A stretch of 64,000 nucleotides of DNA from Luscinia megarhynchos (taxonomy: Eukaryota > Chordata > Aves > Passeriformes > Turdidae). Under the pieces are notes generated by a model that saw only the letters and a list, made by a program, of their open reading frames with translations, was not told the DNA's origin and ran no database searches. The stretch is from the NCBI GenBank assembly GCA_034336665.1, contig CM067566.1, positions 27,000,330-27,064,329 on the forward strand, given 5' to 3'. This document shows, piece by piece, positions 12,412 through 23,240 of the stretch (the stretch's first letter is position 1; every line of letters starts with the position of its first letter). The position numbers and the translations under genes are program-made.

Positions 12412-15087
12412 ATCCATTATCCTTCCTAATGGATATAGCCAAATTTGCTTGCACCAGTTACAAAGAGACACTGAGACCTTTCATTTCAGAATCTGGTCAG
12501 GAACTGAAGGTGTGCTTCCAACACGTCTTTTTATTCTAAAAGACCACTAAATCCAAAATAACAATAATTCAGTATTAGCTTAAGATGAGAAAAACATTTG
12601 AATGGTTTAGCCACTATCTGTAGTCTCACACTTTTTTTCTCTTCTAGAGATAAAGCTCCTGCAAAACACCTACTGTTCTCCCAACAGCCAGGTGACTCTC
12701 CTGGTCTTATGCCACTCCTTCAGTGGTGAACCAGTTCATTAACACTGAAAGGTTAAAAATACTTTGCAAACTAAATAAACAGAAAGAATGGCAGGAACAA
12801 TCACTACTGAATTTACCTACTAATATCACCAAATTCTCAGAAACTGTTCTACATCTGCTTTCTCATTTGACCTTCACAGTTTGCACTGTTCATAGGGAAG
12901 CTAGTGCTTTTTAAAGGCTGAAACACTAAAATGAACTTTTCTTTACTTCAGAGATCTACCAAAGTCTTTGTCTCAAGAAAAACGAACTCATTACAATGTG
13001 ATGAAAAGGCACCTTTCAGACGTAATTCCACTTCCTCTAAATTGTATTTTGTATTAAAAACTGTATTAGGATACTAATTTTCTATCCTAAGAGGAGAGCT
13101 ATCCATAGTCTTCATCTACAAAACTAAGCTGAAACCATAAGGCACTGACAACTTTTTGCAGAAATTTAAAATACAGGGGGGGAGAAGAAAGCAAAAGCTC
13201 AAAGCTCTTAAAAGCAGCAATTTCTTTTGCCAGACCAATCCAACCCACGAAGATTCATGACTTCTGTGAAATTCTATACTAAGGAGCTAATTAACCAACA
13301 CTACAAATTAAATTTAAGGTAATTACCACCCAATTTTTAAATTGCTTAGTACAAAGAGAGTAAAATTACCTACAGCAGAGGTTTTGGGGACATTAGAAAA
13401 GCATTAGAGAGAAAACACTCTGCTTTGCTCACAATCTTTTATTTTGCCGATATGTGTTAAACTTTTCCACGTAAGAACATGAAGCGGAAGAAATAAAAAA
13501 CAAGACATGGCTGAATGGCACCTTACACTATTAAATATCAACCCGGAAGTTTGGAGGTTTTTTCCCTGTTTGAATTGTTTGTTAAGAAGCAGTAACCCTT
13601 GCCTTACCAACAAAATTCTCAGACAAAGTTGCCATATTCTACAAAAAGAACCTAATCCAAATAGATTATGTCTGGGTAATCTGAAAGCAGTGTCTGTAAT
13701 GAGTTTGAGGAAGTGCCTTAAGTGGATACATATGAAAATTAATAGTTTAATTTAAAAAAAATTAAAACCAGTTACTTTCAAATAGAAATATAACAATCAA
13801 ACGCTCTCCAATTTCAAGCAACAGGCCAAAACCCCACAGACATTTATAAACAGAGTCAATATTATTTCTGTAAAACTGAACATTGTGAAACAACTGCAAC
13901 TGTTCATACTGAACTTTGCCAGGACTACCACAGTCGAGGTGTATTTCTCAAGTACTTCTTTCACTAGGGCATTTGCTTAAACAATCCTCTTGCCTCCTGA
14001 CACACCTGCTAGCCAGAGAAATTATATAGGTTAAATATAACCACATTAAAAAGAAAAAACAAAAACACAAAACCAAGGTAGTTAATTTTAACCTGGATCA
14101 TTTCCTCAAGCTACGGCACACAATTCCACAAACCATTGTGCTGGTACAGCTGGAACAAGGAAGAGGCAGGCCAGGTCAAGTCAATACTGCCACCAAAAGC
14201 ACTGCTTGTCAACCAGTCATTTAAGAAAAAATAAGGACTTTAAGGATTTAGACTCTACATGCAGTTTCATATTCCAGCCAAAGCCATATCTGATTTTCCC
14301 TGTGCCTCTTGGTAGGTTAACTGTTACCAACAACGGCCTAACAAAAATCTCACTGCAAATATGTTTGATTACTCGACAAGCACTCCTCCTCATAAAAAAA
14401 AATCCAAATTATATCGAAGCCTAAAGTAGCTGGAATTTGAAAGCGAAACCAACCAGAAATTCTGAACCACTTAACCCAAACACAAAATTGAAGTACCACG
14501 GATTTCCAGTCCCTCGCTGGTCGTATTTCACACCCCGCATGCACAGTATTTAACACACTGACTTTAAGGCCGCAATAACTCGAAAAAGGACCGGGGGCTA
14601 CTGAGAATCCGTCAGGTTTTACGACCGTGAAAACGCTACATTTATCGCAATAAAGTTGTAGGAACCAGAAGAAAAAAGAGGGGGGGAAAAAAAAAAAATC
14701 AGCCCAGGAGGCGCACACGCAAGCCCGCAGCTGCAGCCCACCTGCGGCAGGGAGAGCCCGAGGCCCCGCAGAGCTGTCCCGCCGCGGGGAGGGCCCGGGG
14801 CCGAGCGGGCACCGACCGCCGCCCGCCCGCCGCGCAGACAGCGCGCTCCGCAGCGCCGCCGCGGAAACCGCCCCCGCGCCCGGGCCGGCAGCGCACCCGG
14901 CACCGCGGGACGAGCCGCCCCTCGGCGCGGCGGCGGAGGGGCCCGGGACGTGCCGCCCGCAGCTCCGCTCGGTCCGGCCCGGCGCGGCCCGGGGGATGCC
15001 GGGGAGTCCCGCACCGCCCTGCCCGGTTGGCGGGCGCGGGGCCAGGCGGGCAGCGCTCCCGACGCGCCCGGGAGTTGTGACAGGAGC

Positions 15088-15098
15088 AAAGTGGGTCA
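15088..15098 (+). promoter_or_regulatory. RORE (ROR / REV-ERB response element)
   Basis: AAAGTGGGTCA matches the RORE consensus WAWNTRGGTCA at every position. It lies inside the presumed CLOCK CpG island, about 230 bp downstream of the best first-exon donor, so in intron 1 by this model. With equal base frequencies about 0.02 matches would be expected in 1.3 kb on both strands. REV-ERB/ROR control of CLOCK is established in mammals. That this site binds is inference. Confidence 0.45.
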
Positions 15099-15324
15099 CC
15101 GGGCCTAGCGGGTGCCCCGCGAGCGCCCCCCGCCCCCGGCCGCGGCCGTGCCCGCCCAAGGGCAGCCGCCGCACTCCCGCGCCCCCTCCGCGGCGGGAGA
15201 CGCGCCGGCGCTGTCAAACTTCTACCGCTGCCCCTCCGTGCCGCGCCCCCGCCTTCCCCTCGCCACCGCACACCGGGGCCCGGCGGGTCCGCCCGCGCCG
15301 CCCCGCGCCGCGCTCGCCGCTCAC

Positions 15325-15480
15325 CTGGCCCCGCGCTGCCGCTGCCCGCCCGCGTTGCCCCGGGAGCGTGGCTCCCCGCGCGCAGCCCCGCGCCCGCCGC
15401 CCGCCGGCACTGCCTGGCTGAACCTCGTCCTGCTGCTGCTGCTCCTCCGGCGGCGGCACGGCAGCACCCGGGCCCGGGAG
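15325..15480 (-). other. CLOCK: Probable noncoding first exon of CLOCK (5' end undefined)
   Basis: The minus strand reads GGGGCCAG|gtgagcgg, a strong donor whose last exon base is plus coordinate 15325. The upstream end (transcription start) cannot be fixed from sequence. Placing it near 15.4-15.5 kb puts the NRF1-type motifs just upstream, where such motifs usually act. No translation start is assigned, because CLOCK first exons are noncoding. Confidence 0.35.
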
Positions 15481-15496
15481 TCCCCCCGACAGCACC

Positions 15497-15721
15497 GCGC
15501 CTGCGCCGCCGAGCCCCCACCGCCGCCGGCCGCCGCGGCGCCTCGCGCCACCGCGCGTGCGCCGGCGCGCACTGCAACCCGCGGCACCCCGGGGCCGCCG
15601 CCGCCGCCGCCGCGCGTGCGCGGGAACGGCGCGCCGGGGAGGTGATCCCCGCGCTGCGCGCGCGCCCCGCCACGCGTGCGCAGGGGGGCGGGGGAGGGGC
15701 GCGCGCCCACCGCGCCTGCGC
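15497..15721. promoter_or_regulatory. Cluster of four NRF1-type motifs
   Basis: GCGCNTGCGC occurs at 15497-15506, 15553-15562, 15612-15621 and 15712-15721, with a fifth one-mismatch copy at about 15672. NRF1 sites of this form mark core promoters of broadly expressed genes. Four exact copies in 225 bp exceed what GC richness alone would give. Binding is inferred. Confidence 0.5.
15595..15612. repeat. (CCG)6 trinucleotide run
   Basis: Six CCG units inside the promoter island (CGG on the minus, presumed sense, strand). Short and probably length-variable. Confidence 0.7.
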
Positions 15722-17383
15722 AGCGCGCGGCCCCCTGACCTCGGCTCACCTCGCCTCACCTCACCCCGCGCCCGAGGAAATGGCGGCGGCGCCGCGCCAC
15801 CGGGGCGCCGCTGAACGGAGACGCTTCCCCCCCGCACGCTGAACCCGGCACACAACGCGGTCACACGCGCATTCCAAAAGCGGAACAAGCGACATCCCGG
15901 GTCCTCTCCGGGAAATGCGTCCCGAGATATTTAGGGGGTCAATAAACCCGTCCCAGCGGGGGTCCGTGCTTTCTTCTTTCCTGTGCATACGCCGGTGAAA
16001 TTCCCAGAGCGGTAGAGAGCAGACGTGTCTGCCTCAACCATTTTGTGTGTACGAGGCTTTTGATACCATTCCATAAATAATCTGCGACCATTTAAACATT
16101 AACCTGTTATACCTGCAGCAGAACATTGCAGTGAACCGTCTTCTGTAAAATAAAAACGCTTATGAGTAATATTGTGTAAGTAATCAATTTTTTTTTTTCT
16201 CAGTTAAAAGGATTTTATTTTTCAGTTGTTACCTGAGTAGCAATGTATCTAAAGGTATCTCTAGAAGCATAAATCGTGGTTGTACCTAGAACGAAGTAAA
16301 GACTGCAAATTGTCTGCAAATTGTCATGGATTTCCTTTCTGGTCACTTTTCAGGTAGTTCAGTTTCCTCATTTGATTCACAATTGTGACCAAAGTCTTTT
16401 GCAAAGACTTCTTTGCATAAGGAACAGGAGCTTCTTTACCAGTACTGCTCCCAAAGAGCTAACCATGAGTTTTTCCACTGGAAGAATTCTGGAAAGCATT
16501 AGTAAAAACACTTATTTTGTTTACTGATTCATAATACTCTTAATTCTAGCTTCCAGTTGAGGAAAATGTGACATAAGGAGAACAAATAATGTTATCACTC
16601 ACACAAAGGATAACACTGTTATGATGAAATGTATTAGAGATAATGGGGTACAGCAGGAATGGAACATCCAGGAGAAAATGTGGGAATATTTTCAACAAAA
16701 ATGCATAATTATCAGGACGACAATATGGCAAAGAAACCAGGAGGCTACAAATAACATCAGGCTGTTTCTATGGAATTTGCCAGAAGATTTTTAGTAACCA
16801 GTGATCATTCAGAAGGTGTAGGGATGCTGCTCTATCTCTTCACACCTTGCATGAATGGGAACATAACACCTACTTACTGCAAGTTATTCGGAGATGATAC
16901 ACATTTGCATTTTCTGCCAAAGCAGTGGCCTAATCAAGGTCATTTTTTTAATGCTACTTCTCTTAAACAACTCCAAATTAGGAGCAGCAGATCTTTTGTG
17001 AATTGGTGAATGATGGGGCTGCATTGGGCCAGAAGTGCAGAAATTTGCAGTGCACTTCCATTAACGATAGCCATGTTTCCTCTAGAAATGCCACTGCCAT
17101 CCTGCATGATGTACTTCAGAGCTGCAGAACGACCACCTGCTTAGCGTGTTCCTTTTTGATCCACGCTGGCCTGTTCAAAAGAGGATCTGTTTGAGGAAAC
17201 TGGTTTTGGAACTAAATTTCGCATTACTCCAGAATACTAAAGTAAGTGGATGTTGATTGGAAAGCTTGTCACAATCCACATAATCCCTGTAAAGCAAGGC
17301 TGGCTAACATTCCTGGAGCCTTTTCTTCCAAAGTGTGTAACTGACTCAGCACCAGAAACACCTGGTTTTAACCTGCAGATTAC

Positions 17384-17600
17384 CTTGGATTTCGCTGCTG
17401 CTTTGTCGCATCTGGTGGCTTTAATTACAGCCGTGTGGTCGCTTTGCTTGGACAAAGACAGGGTCATCAGCAAAGGGGAGCTTTGGCTCTTTTCCCGTTC
17501 AGCCACAGGCTCGCTGCCGGGAGGAAGCAACGCTACTTTTATAGCAGCCAGCTTTGATACTTGGAGGGACTGCGCAATCGTATCTAAAGTCCCCGATGAC
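17384..17600 (-). other. CpG-enriched open block resembling a minus-strand exon
   Basis: A 217-nt segment with minus-strand acceptor (acatgtaaatag|G) and donor (TCCAAG|gtaatc), open in one minus frame that extends to 148 codons. The translation is rich in K, S, A and Q, and includes L-D-T-I-A-Q-S-L-Q-V-S-K. A 146-codon plus-strand frame is open as well. About 13 CpGs fall in 250 bp, unlike the flanks. I recognise no protein family or transposon. It could be an unannotated exon, a hypomethylated regulatory element or an old unique insertion. Confidence 0.25.
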
Positions 17601-17640
17601 CTATTTACATGTAAAACTACTAGCTGGCGTTCTAGCTCGA

Positions 17641-17712
17641 AGTGGCAGATAATGGCAGATAAGCCATTGTCTCTGAAATGCATCTACTAGTTATCTCTCT
17701 GAATCTGCCACT
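17641..17712. repeat. Inverted repeat AGTGGCAGAT / ATCTGCCACT
   Basis: A perfect 10-bp inverted repeat, arms 17641-17650 and 17703-17712. Extra GGCAGAT/ATCTGCC copies lie between and just after the arms. It abuts the CpG-enriched open block. Function unknown. Confidence 0.4.
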
Positions 17713-18198
17713 GGTATCTGCCAGTAGGTATCTACCAATAAGCTTACCAAAGGAGTAGAAAACCATATTTGAACTGACTCATGTCAGAACACGTGATCTT
17801 AATTAGAATTTTTTTCCAGCAACACATGTTTTTATCACATCACTGGTTTTTGTCCAACTTCTGCTGTAGTAACAAGTAATAATTTATTCTGATACTGCAG
17901 TAAATTCTCACAAGAGAAAAGGGAATTGACTCTTTATAAAGACCAAGATACATATCAACAACAAAAATTAGAGCCAGCCCAACTTTATCTCAGTAAAATA
18001 TCTAACTGTGAAATTGCAAAATACCCGTGCTTAGGCAATATTCTTACTACAGAATTACATCAATTCTTTCCAAATTCCTTGCTTTTTTTTCAGATTTCTT
18101 TTCCCTTCCCTTTTCAACATTTAAGTGGCCTTTAGATATAATAATTACAAACAACATAAATTTCCATAATGTGAATTATTTAGAAATATTTCTAGTAC

Positions 18199-18411
18199 CT
18201 TCTGCTTTCAGATATATGCCCCCATGTTTAGCTATTCCAATGAACCTGCCCTGTATTTCACCAGTTTATATATACACCCAATATTGTGGGTAAACACCTG
18301 TCCTGGTAATTCAGAATGCAGCAGTTTACAATGGCTTTGAGAAACTTGCCTTCTGGAAACTTTCAGGCCAGCAGGTTGAGGTGTTCATTAACCAGCAAAC
18401 ACATTGGGATA
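18199..18411 (-). pseudogene. PDCL2: PDCL2 pseudo-exon (thioredoxin-fold part)
   Basis: Acceptor tttttattttctag precedes T-ATC-CCA, which reads IPMCLLVNEHLNLLA, then TGA where human has Arg, then KFPEGKFLKAIVN. The frame is lost at a 4-nt insertion beside LPTI. Homology resumes in another frame (RFIGIA, GGIYLK) up to a plausible donor at 18197-18198 (GAAG|gtacta). The 213-nt length against about 209 expected agrees with the insertion. Confidence 0.88.
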
Positions 18412-19980
18412 CTAGAAAATAAAAAGGAAATATAATGATACTTCTGGTGTAAAACATCTGTAAAATAACTGAAGTTAAAGCATTTGAAGAGACATGTACC
18501 TTTTCCTATAGTCTTCTTCCACTTTAATTTGTTAAGAGAATTGCGGGACAAATTTTATTTAGCTTCTTCCAAAAGTATTGGGATTTAAAGAGCTGTTAAA
18601 ATAAAAATACATAGGCACAGTCTACAAAACATGTTAGTAAAGCTACCTGACACTTCAAGCACTGTGCCTCAGTTTCATTCCTCACAAAGTTTTTAAAACT
18701 GATTTTGTCCATCGTAGAGTTTAAATGAGATTTTTTGAAGCTGTAGCATACATTATACTTTAATTTATTTTAACTAGATTTCAGTTTAACATTTAAATTC
18801 TCCTTTCCTTAAGTAACATCAGGGAAACCTTTGTATACTTTTATCACAGCTTGCCATGTTCATTATTGTCATAGTTACTATTTTAAATACAATCACTATA
18901 TAAACCCCAAAATCCAACCAACCAAGCAAGCAATCAATGAAGAAAACAGACACGAAAAACACCAATAGCAACAGGGTTTTTCTTGTTCCCCTCCAGCCCA
19001 TTAACCTTTGAGCAATTAGGATCTTTTGTATCTGACAGAAGTTAAATCAGCTGGTGTGGCCTGTGCAGCTTGGAGGTCACAGCAGGTGAGCCAGTTTTGT
19101 TAACAGGGGTGAGAGACACTGGGGATACTCATACTCCTTCCTAAGGGATTACAAGTTTCCTCAGGGGTTCTTATTTATGCAATGGTAAATTGCAGAATTG
19201 ATTCTCCATTATACAAATCAAATGAAAGTCAGGAAATGCCTCTATTTTCGTTCTTCAGATCTTGAAATTTAAATTACAGTAATTCTAACAATTTCATTTG
19301 GTTGTCCTATTCCTTTTGCTCCTGGAAAAAAAGTACTTGTTTCCTTGAGAAGAAACTGCCTCCCAATAAAACTTTAAAAGAAGGAAAAGAGAAAACTGGT
19401 CTGAATCTAAAAAATGATTAAGCATTCTGTACTAATTCTCAGTGGTTTTCAAAAACATCTAATAGAGTTGCTAACATTCACAGAACAAATAATGGGAGTC
19501 CTCTGACATTTCTGCTGCATCGTGTCATAACTTCTGCTATCATCAGATAATTTACAGGGCAATCAATAAACTAAAAGTCCCCCAGCTTTCCTCAGCTTCC
19601 ATACCTGAGACTTTTCCTGATGGGCTTTAGATTTGTTCAAGTCAAGGGGAAAATAGAGGTAGAATAAACCTGTTAGACCACTCCCTCTGAGAAAAGAAAC
19701 TGCAAACAGGGCACCACTGAGTGAAACTCAGATCTCGGTAAAGTTACATACATGGTGAAAAGCATGCACAGCAAAATAAGTCTTCCATGTATTGAACAAA
19801 AGTGAACTCTTAGAAAGTGAATTAACAAATCGAGTAGGTCAGATGCTCTATGATTCTATTGCTTCCAAAGAATTGCTATTTCATTCGTTTCTTTTATTTA
19901 ATTTTTCTATTTTTTAAAAAAATTACCATTTCAATTCTTTGTATTGAAGTATTCTACATCTTATGCAAGAATGTAATTTC

Positions 19981-20125
19981 CTTGACCAATAAAGATGAAT
20001 TATAACCCAAACATCCTCTGAAGCATTTGTAAACATCTTTTGTATACTGCTTTCCACAACTTTCTCTTAGTTTCACATACTTTTTCTTCCTCTGAAGACA
20101 TTCCCATTCCTTCAAGTGTTGCTGC
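19981..20125 (-). pseudogene. PDCL2: PDCL2 pseudo-exon (central helix to first strand)
   Basis: Acceptor tgcttcctaattag precedes G-CAG-CAA, read with the upstream AG as R-QQHLKEWECLQRKKKYVKLRE. One extra T after the DV codons shifts the frame. The continuation TNASEDVWVIIHLYWS matches human PDCL2 closely. The exon should end TCAAG, but the next bases are GA rather than GT, so the donor is lost. Length is 145 nt against 144 expected. Confidence 0.88.
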
Positions 20126-21147
20126 CTAATTAGGAAGCAAAAATAATTATAAGCATATTTGGAATATTTTACATGCATTTAAAAATAATATCTAGTGCAT
20201 CTCAATTACTTAAATTATTTGAGTAACTCTTGACCATGTGGTCTTAAAATTTTAGAGCTAGAAAGACTTCTATGCAAATGTTTATTCAATAATATAACAT
20301 TAAGATAAGTTTTCTTAATTTATCAGTATCAGATTTGGGAAACTTGAGTAACAAACAGATGGTATAAGCATTTCTCATTTGAGATGGAGCAAGAGACATT
20401 AGAGCAGGTGTATTTGTGTGATTCTACATATGAGATTAGTTTAAGGAGGAATTGCAGTATTTATACTAATATTTACCAAACAGTTTTAAAATAAGTAATG
20501 AAAACTGAAATGTAAAATCAGTAGATGGCAGTCTTCATCTATAAAAATACTTGCAAGGTAGAAAAGGAAAATGCTTTACTGAAACTTGTTGAACTAAAAG
20601 CAGCTATTGAGTCCAGTAACAGCTACTGTGGAATTACTTTTCACACACAAAAAAAGAAACGATAAACATACAATGTTATTATACTCTAGCAACAATACAT
20701 TATAGTTTTGGTTTCTCTCTCTGAGAGTGTATTACCAGATACACTGTGCTAGTCTTAGAATTATTTTAGTCATTTTTACAATTCAACAGCAGTAAGTACA
20801 AGTAGAATCTAGACAGAAGAAATGTTTTGATCACATTAGTTTTTTTATTTTGTGCAAACTGCATGCCTCAGTTTTCTTAGTTACAATAGAATGTAACTGG
20901 GCACAACTCCAAAGTCCCCACAACTGGCCAGAGAACCTTGTAAAATATGCACAGAAAAATACATGTGAATGTCTGGTATAGCAACAATTGCTGAAGTCAA
21001 TACAAGGTGCCGAAATTTTCTGAACCCAAACTCATAAATGCATTGACTCTGTATGGTACTGTAAGTAAAATGATTGATGCAGTCCTATTAAATAGTTATA
21101 TAAGGTTGATTGTGTCACAGTTATGACTAAGAACAGTGTGCTCTGTA

Positions 21148-21480
21148 CCACAGAATCCCAAAATTGCAGCATGGCTGGGCTTGGAATGGAGTCAACACTC
21201 CAGCTCAAATAGCATCAACCTTGGGCAAGCTGTCCAGAGCCACATCCAGCCAGCTTCTGAGCATCACCAAGGAGGAAAACCATGCAACATTTCAGCTGGT
21301 CATCCTCACAGTAAAATAGCGTTTCCTGATATTTAAAGGAAACCTCCAGCATTTCCATTTGTGCCCACATCCTCTGGTCCTGTCATGGGGCACCACTGGA
21401 AACACCCTGGCTCCGTTTGCTTTATACCCTCCATTCAGGTATTTATAGACATTGATTTAGTCTCCCCTGAGCCTTCCTTC
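21148..21480 (-). mobile_element. CR1 LINE fragment (3' part), minus orientation
   Basis: The plus strand shows the reverse complement of an avian CR1 3' region: cagaatccca..., cctcacagtaaa, gtgcccacatcctctggtcct, a run giving the gggcaccact segment, then tatttatagacattgat and tctcccctgagcc. It is diverged and 5'-truncated, and lies in a PDCL2 intron. Confidence 0.82.
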
Positions 21481-22041
21481 AATATAAACATCAAATGAGC
21501 ATTTTCCTGAAGTAAGAAATAGAAAAGCCATTAAAATCTACCTTGAATAAGAGGCAAACCAAACACGACACCTGTTTATTAGGGATCCACAGCTGGCTTT
21601 TAAAGCCACACAAGCTTATTGACTGGAGCATCTCTCTTATGAGAAAATGTAGTAATTATGTTGAGACAGACTGGACTGACACCATCATCAGTCCTCTATT
21701 TAAAACTTTTTGTGCTTTCTCTCACTGAACTTCTATCAACAAACTCCACACAGCACTGACTCTTTTCTTCTTCTCTCTGCAAGTTGCTTTCTCCCTCCTG
21801 CATGAGGGCTGTCCCTTAACCAGCTGCCTTACCCTAACTGCCCCTCACACATCATCTTCTTACCTTGTCTGTACCTTGCACAGCTGTATGTCCCATCCTC
21901 CTCACAGCACAGTCAGCAGACTCCATCCCAAACTGCAACTCCAACTCACTCTCAGCTAGCTAACCCACTCTTTTATAACACCCATCCTCATTGGCAAGGC
22001 TGTCTCCATTTCTCAGCAATCAGAACAGCTGTAATATAGTA

Positions 22042-22068
22042 CAGTATTTTCAGTATTTTCAGTATTTT
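22042..22068. repeat. Three tandem CAGTATTTT units
   Basis: Three exact 9-bp copies in tandem. Confidence 0.75.
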
Positions 22069-22120
22069 ATAGTGCAGTAAAATTGCCTTTTGCACTATCC
22101 TTACAAACTATCTTCCCACA

Positions 22121-22333
22121 AGGAAAGGCTGAGGGAATGGGTTTGTTCAGCCTCAAGAGGAGAAAACTGAGAGGGAATCTGTTGACAGGACCTCATCAAT
22201 GTCTATGAGTATCTGCAGGGAGGGTGTCACAGGATGGAGCCAAGAGGATGGAGCCTGCTGGAGCAGGAGTGTTGGACCCAATGACCCACTGCTCTCCCTC
22301 CCAGCCTGACCTCTTCTGTGATTCTGTGCTTCT
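22121..22333 (+). mobile_element. CR1 LINE fragment, plus orientation, internally deleted
   Basis: It begins aggaaaggctgaggga, continues through tgagtatctgcagggagggt and ends ttctgtgattctgtg, the CR1 3' terminus. A stretch after the ggatggagcc segment is missing. It lies opposite in orientation to the CR1 at 21.1 kb, so a transcript across both could fold into an imperfect duplex. Confidence 0.85.
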
Positions 22334-23240
22334 GCAGCTACCACCATTGCAACACAGAAATTCTAATGCATGATATAGTGAAACTTTAGTAATTACTATA
22401 GTAATTAATAATAAATTGGTTTTTTATTACAGTGGTATATGTATAAACCATATTGTACCAGAAATGATTGCTATGCTAGAAGAAATGTATTTTGCTCATA
22501 ATAGTAATCAATTAAAAATCAATTAAAAACTCTGGACAGTTTTATTCAAGCACTAAAATAGAGTTTTCTTCTTTAATGGCATGCCATCCTCATATAGGTA
22601 GCATAAGCCCCATATGCAAACTGGAGCCATGTATGATGAGATCTTGGTTTTCCTATTTTTTTTTGTGCACACGAGAGAAAAGGGATACCTACAACCAGTT
22701 GTCCATTCTTTCTGGCTTGAAATGCACAGAAAGCTCTACCCAAAACAGAAGGGAGAAAATGGGACTCGGGACTTCTTTCTTTAAACATTTATCATCATTG
22801 CACAGAGTCCTAAAGACTAGCAGAAAGTGTCTTTAGTGTGGCAGAGTTGAGACTATCAACATTTGTCCAGCACTTCAAACAGAACACCTCCCAACCCAAT
22901 GTATCTTCAGCTCAACTGAGGATGTGTAACAGTGGTTTCCACTGTGGCCTGTTCAACATTTTCTTTTAAATATCCAGTTTTCAGAGTAAATAATTTTGTT
23001 CTAACAGAACGCCAAAGCAAAATATGGTGTAAACTGTTTCTCTCTAAACTGGCAATTAGGAAGAAGTAAGACAATAATGTGGGTGCTATCTGAAGTCAAG
23101 AGAGTAGAAAGTGGAAAAAGGCAGTTGTGTCAGTCAGCAGACCCTGCTATTCAAAAGATTCTGAGTTTATTTTTAGGAGCATGTACATGTACAACAGTGA
23201 CATGTGCACTGCTAATCTGGGTAGATATCTCTCACTACAC

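Larger units (their letters stand above)
1..14350 (-). other. CLOCK: Presumed CLOCK 5' intron sequence
   Basis: About 14 kb of AT-rich DNA downstream (in minus-strand sense) of the CpG island at 14.7-15.9 kb. No CLOCK coding exon (bHLH or PAS segments) was recognised. Vertebrate CLOCK has several noncoding first exons separated by long introns, so a 5' intron is the simplest reading. The assignment rests on synteny with the PDCL2 remnant and NMU to the right, not on CLOCK protein homology. I see two exon candidates (453-542, 5519-5617), a TA microsatellite, short ATTT and TTA runs and a small inverted repeat. The remaining ORFs look random. Confidence 0.55.
14690..15900 (-). promoter_or_regulatory. 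CLOCK: CpG island, presumed CLOCK promoter
   Basis: Composition changes abruptly from AT-rich to very GC- and CpG-rich DNA over about 1.2 kb, typical of a vertebrate housekeeping-type promoter. It is assigned to CLOCK because CLOCK is the next gene after PDCL2 in the conserved order and both lie on the same strand. Minus-strand donors within it (15,324/15,325, and others near 14.74 kb and 15.74-15.76 kb) suggest alternative noncoding first exons. A YY1-like ATGGCGGC occurs on the plus strand at 15780-15787. The long ORFs in several frames here result from the low stop-codon density of GC-rich DNA. Confidence 0.65.
15901..18198. other. Intergenic stretch between CLOCK promoter and PDCL2 remnant
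   Basis: AT-rich DNA between the presumed CLOCK promoter and the last recognisable PDCL2 exon. The terminal PDCL2 exon (human C-terminal acidic tail) was looked for here and not found. The one unusual segment is the CpG-enriched open block at 17384-17600. Confidence 0.5.

Noticed and set aside
15780..15842. ATGGCGGCGGCGCC on plus, resembling a first coding exon
   Set aside because: It reaches a stop after about 20 codons with no donor in a useful phase. More likely a YY1-like motif.
14350..15888. Long ORFs (up to 324 codons) in several frames of the CpG island
   Set aside because: Overlapping frames on both strands, composed of A, R, P and G. This is expected from GC-rich DNA with few stop codons. 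No signal peptide, domain or splice logic supports them.
21720..22040. Pyrimidine-rich segment with a TATA-like cttttataac, considered as a possible LTR
   Set aside because: I could not recognise LTR ends, a poly(A) signal in the right place or target duplications. Left unclassified.
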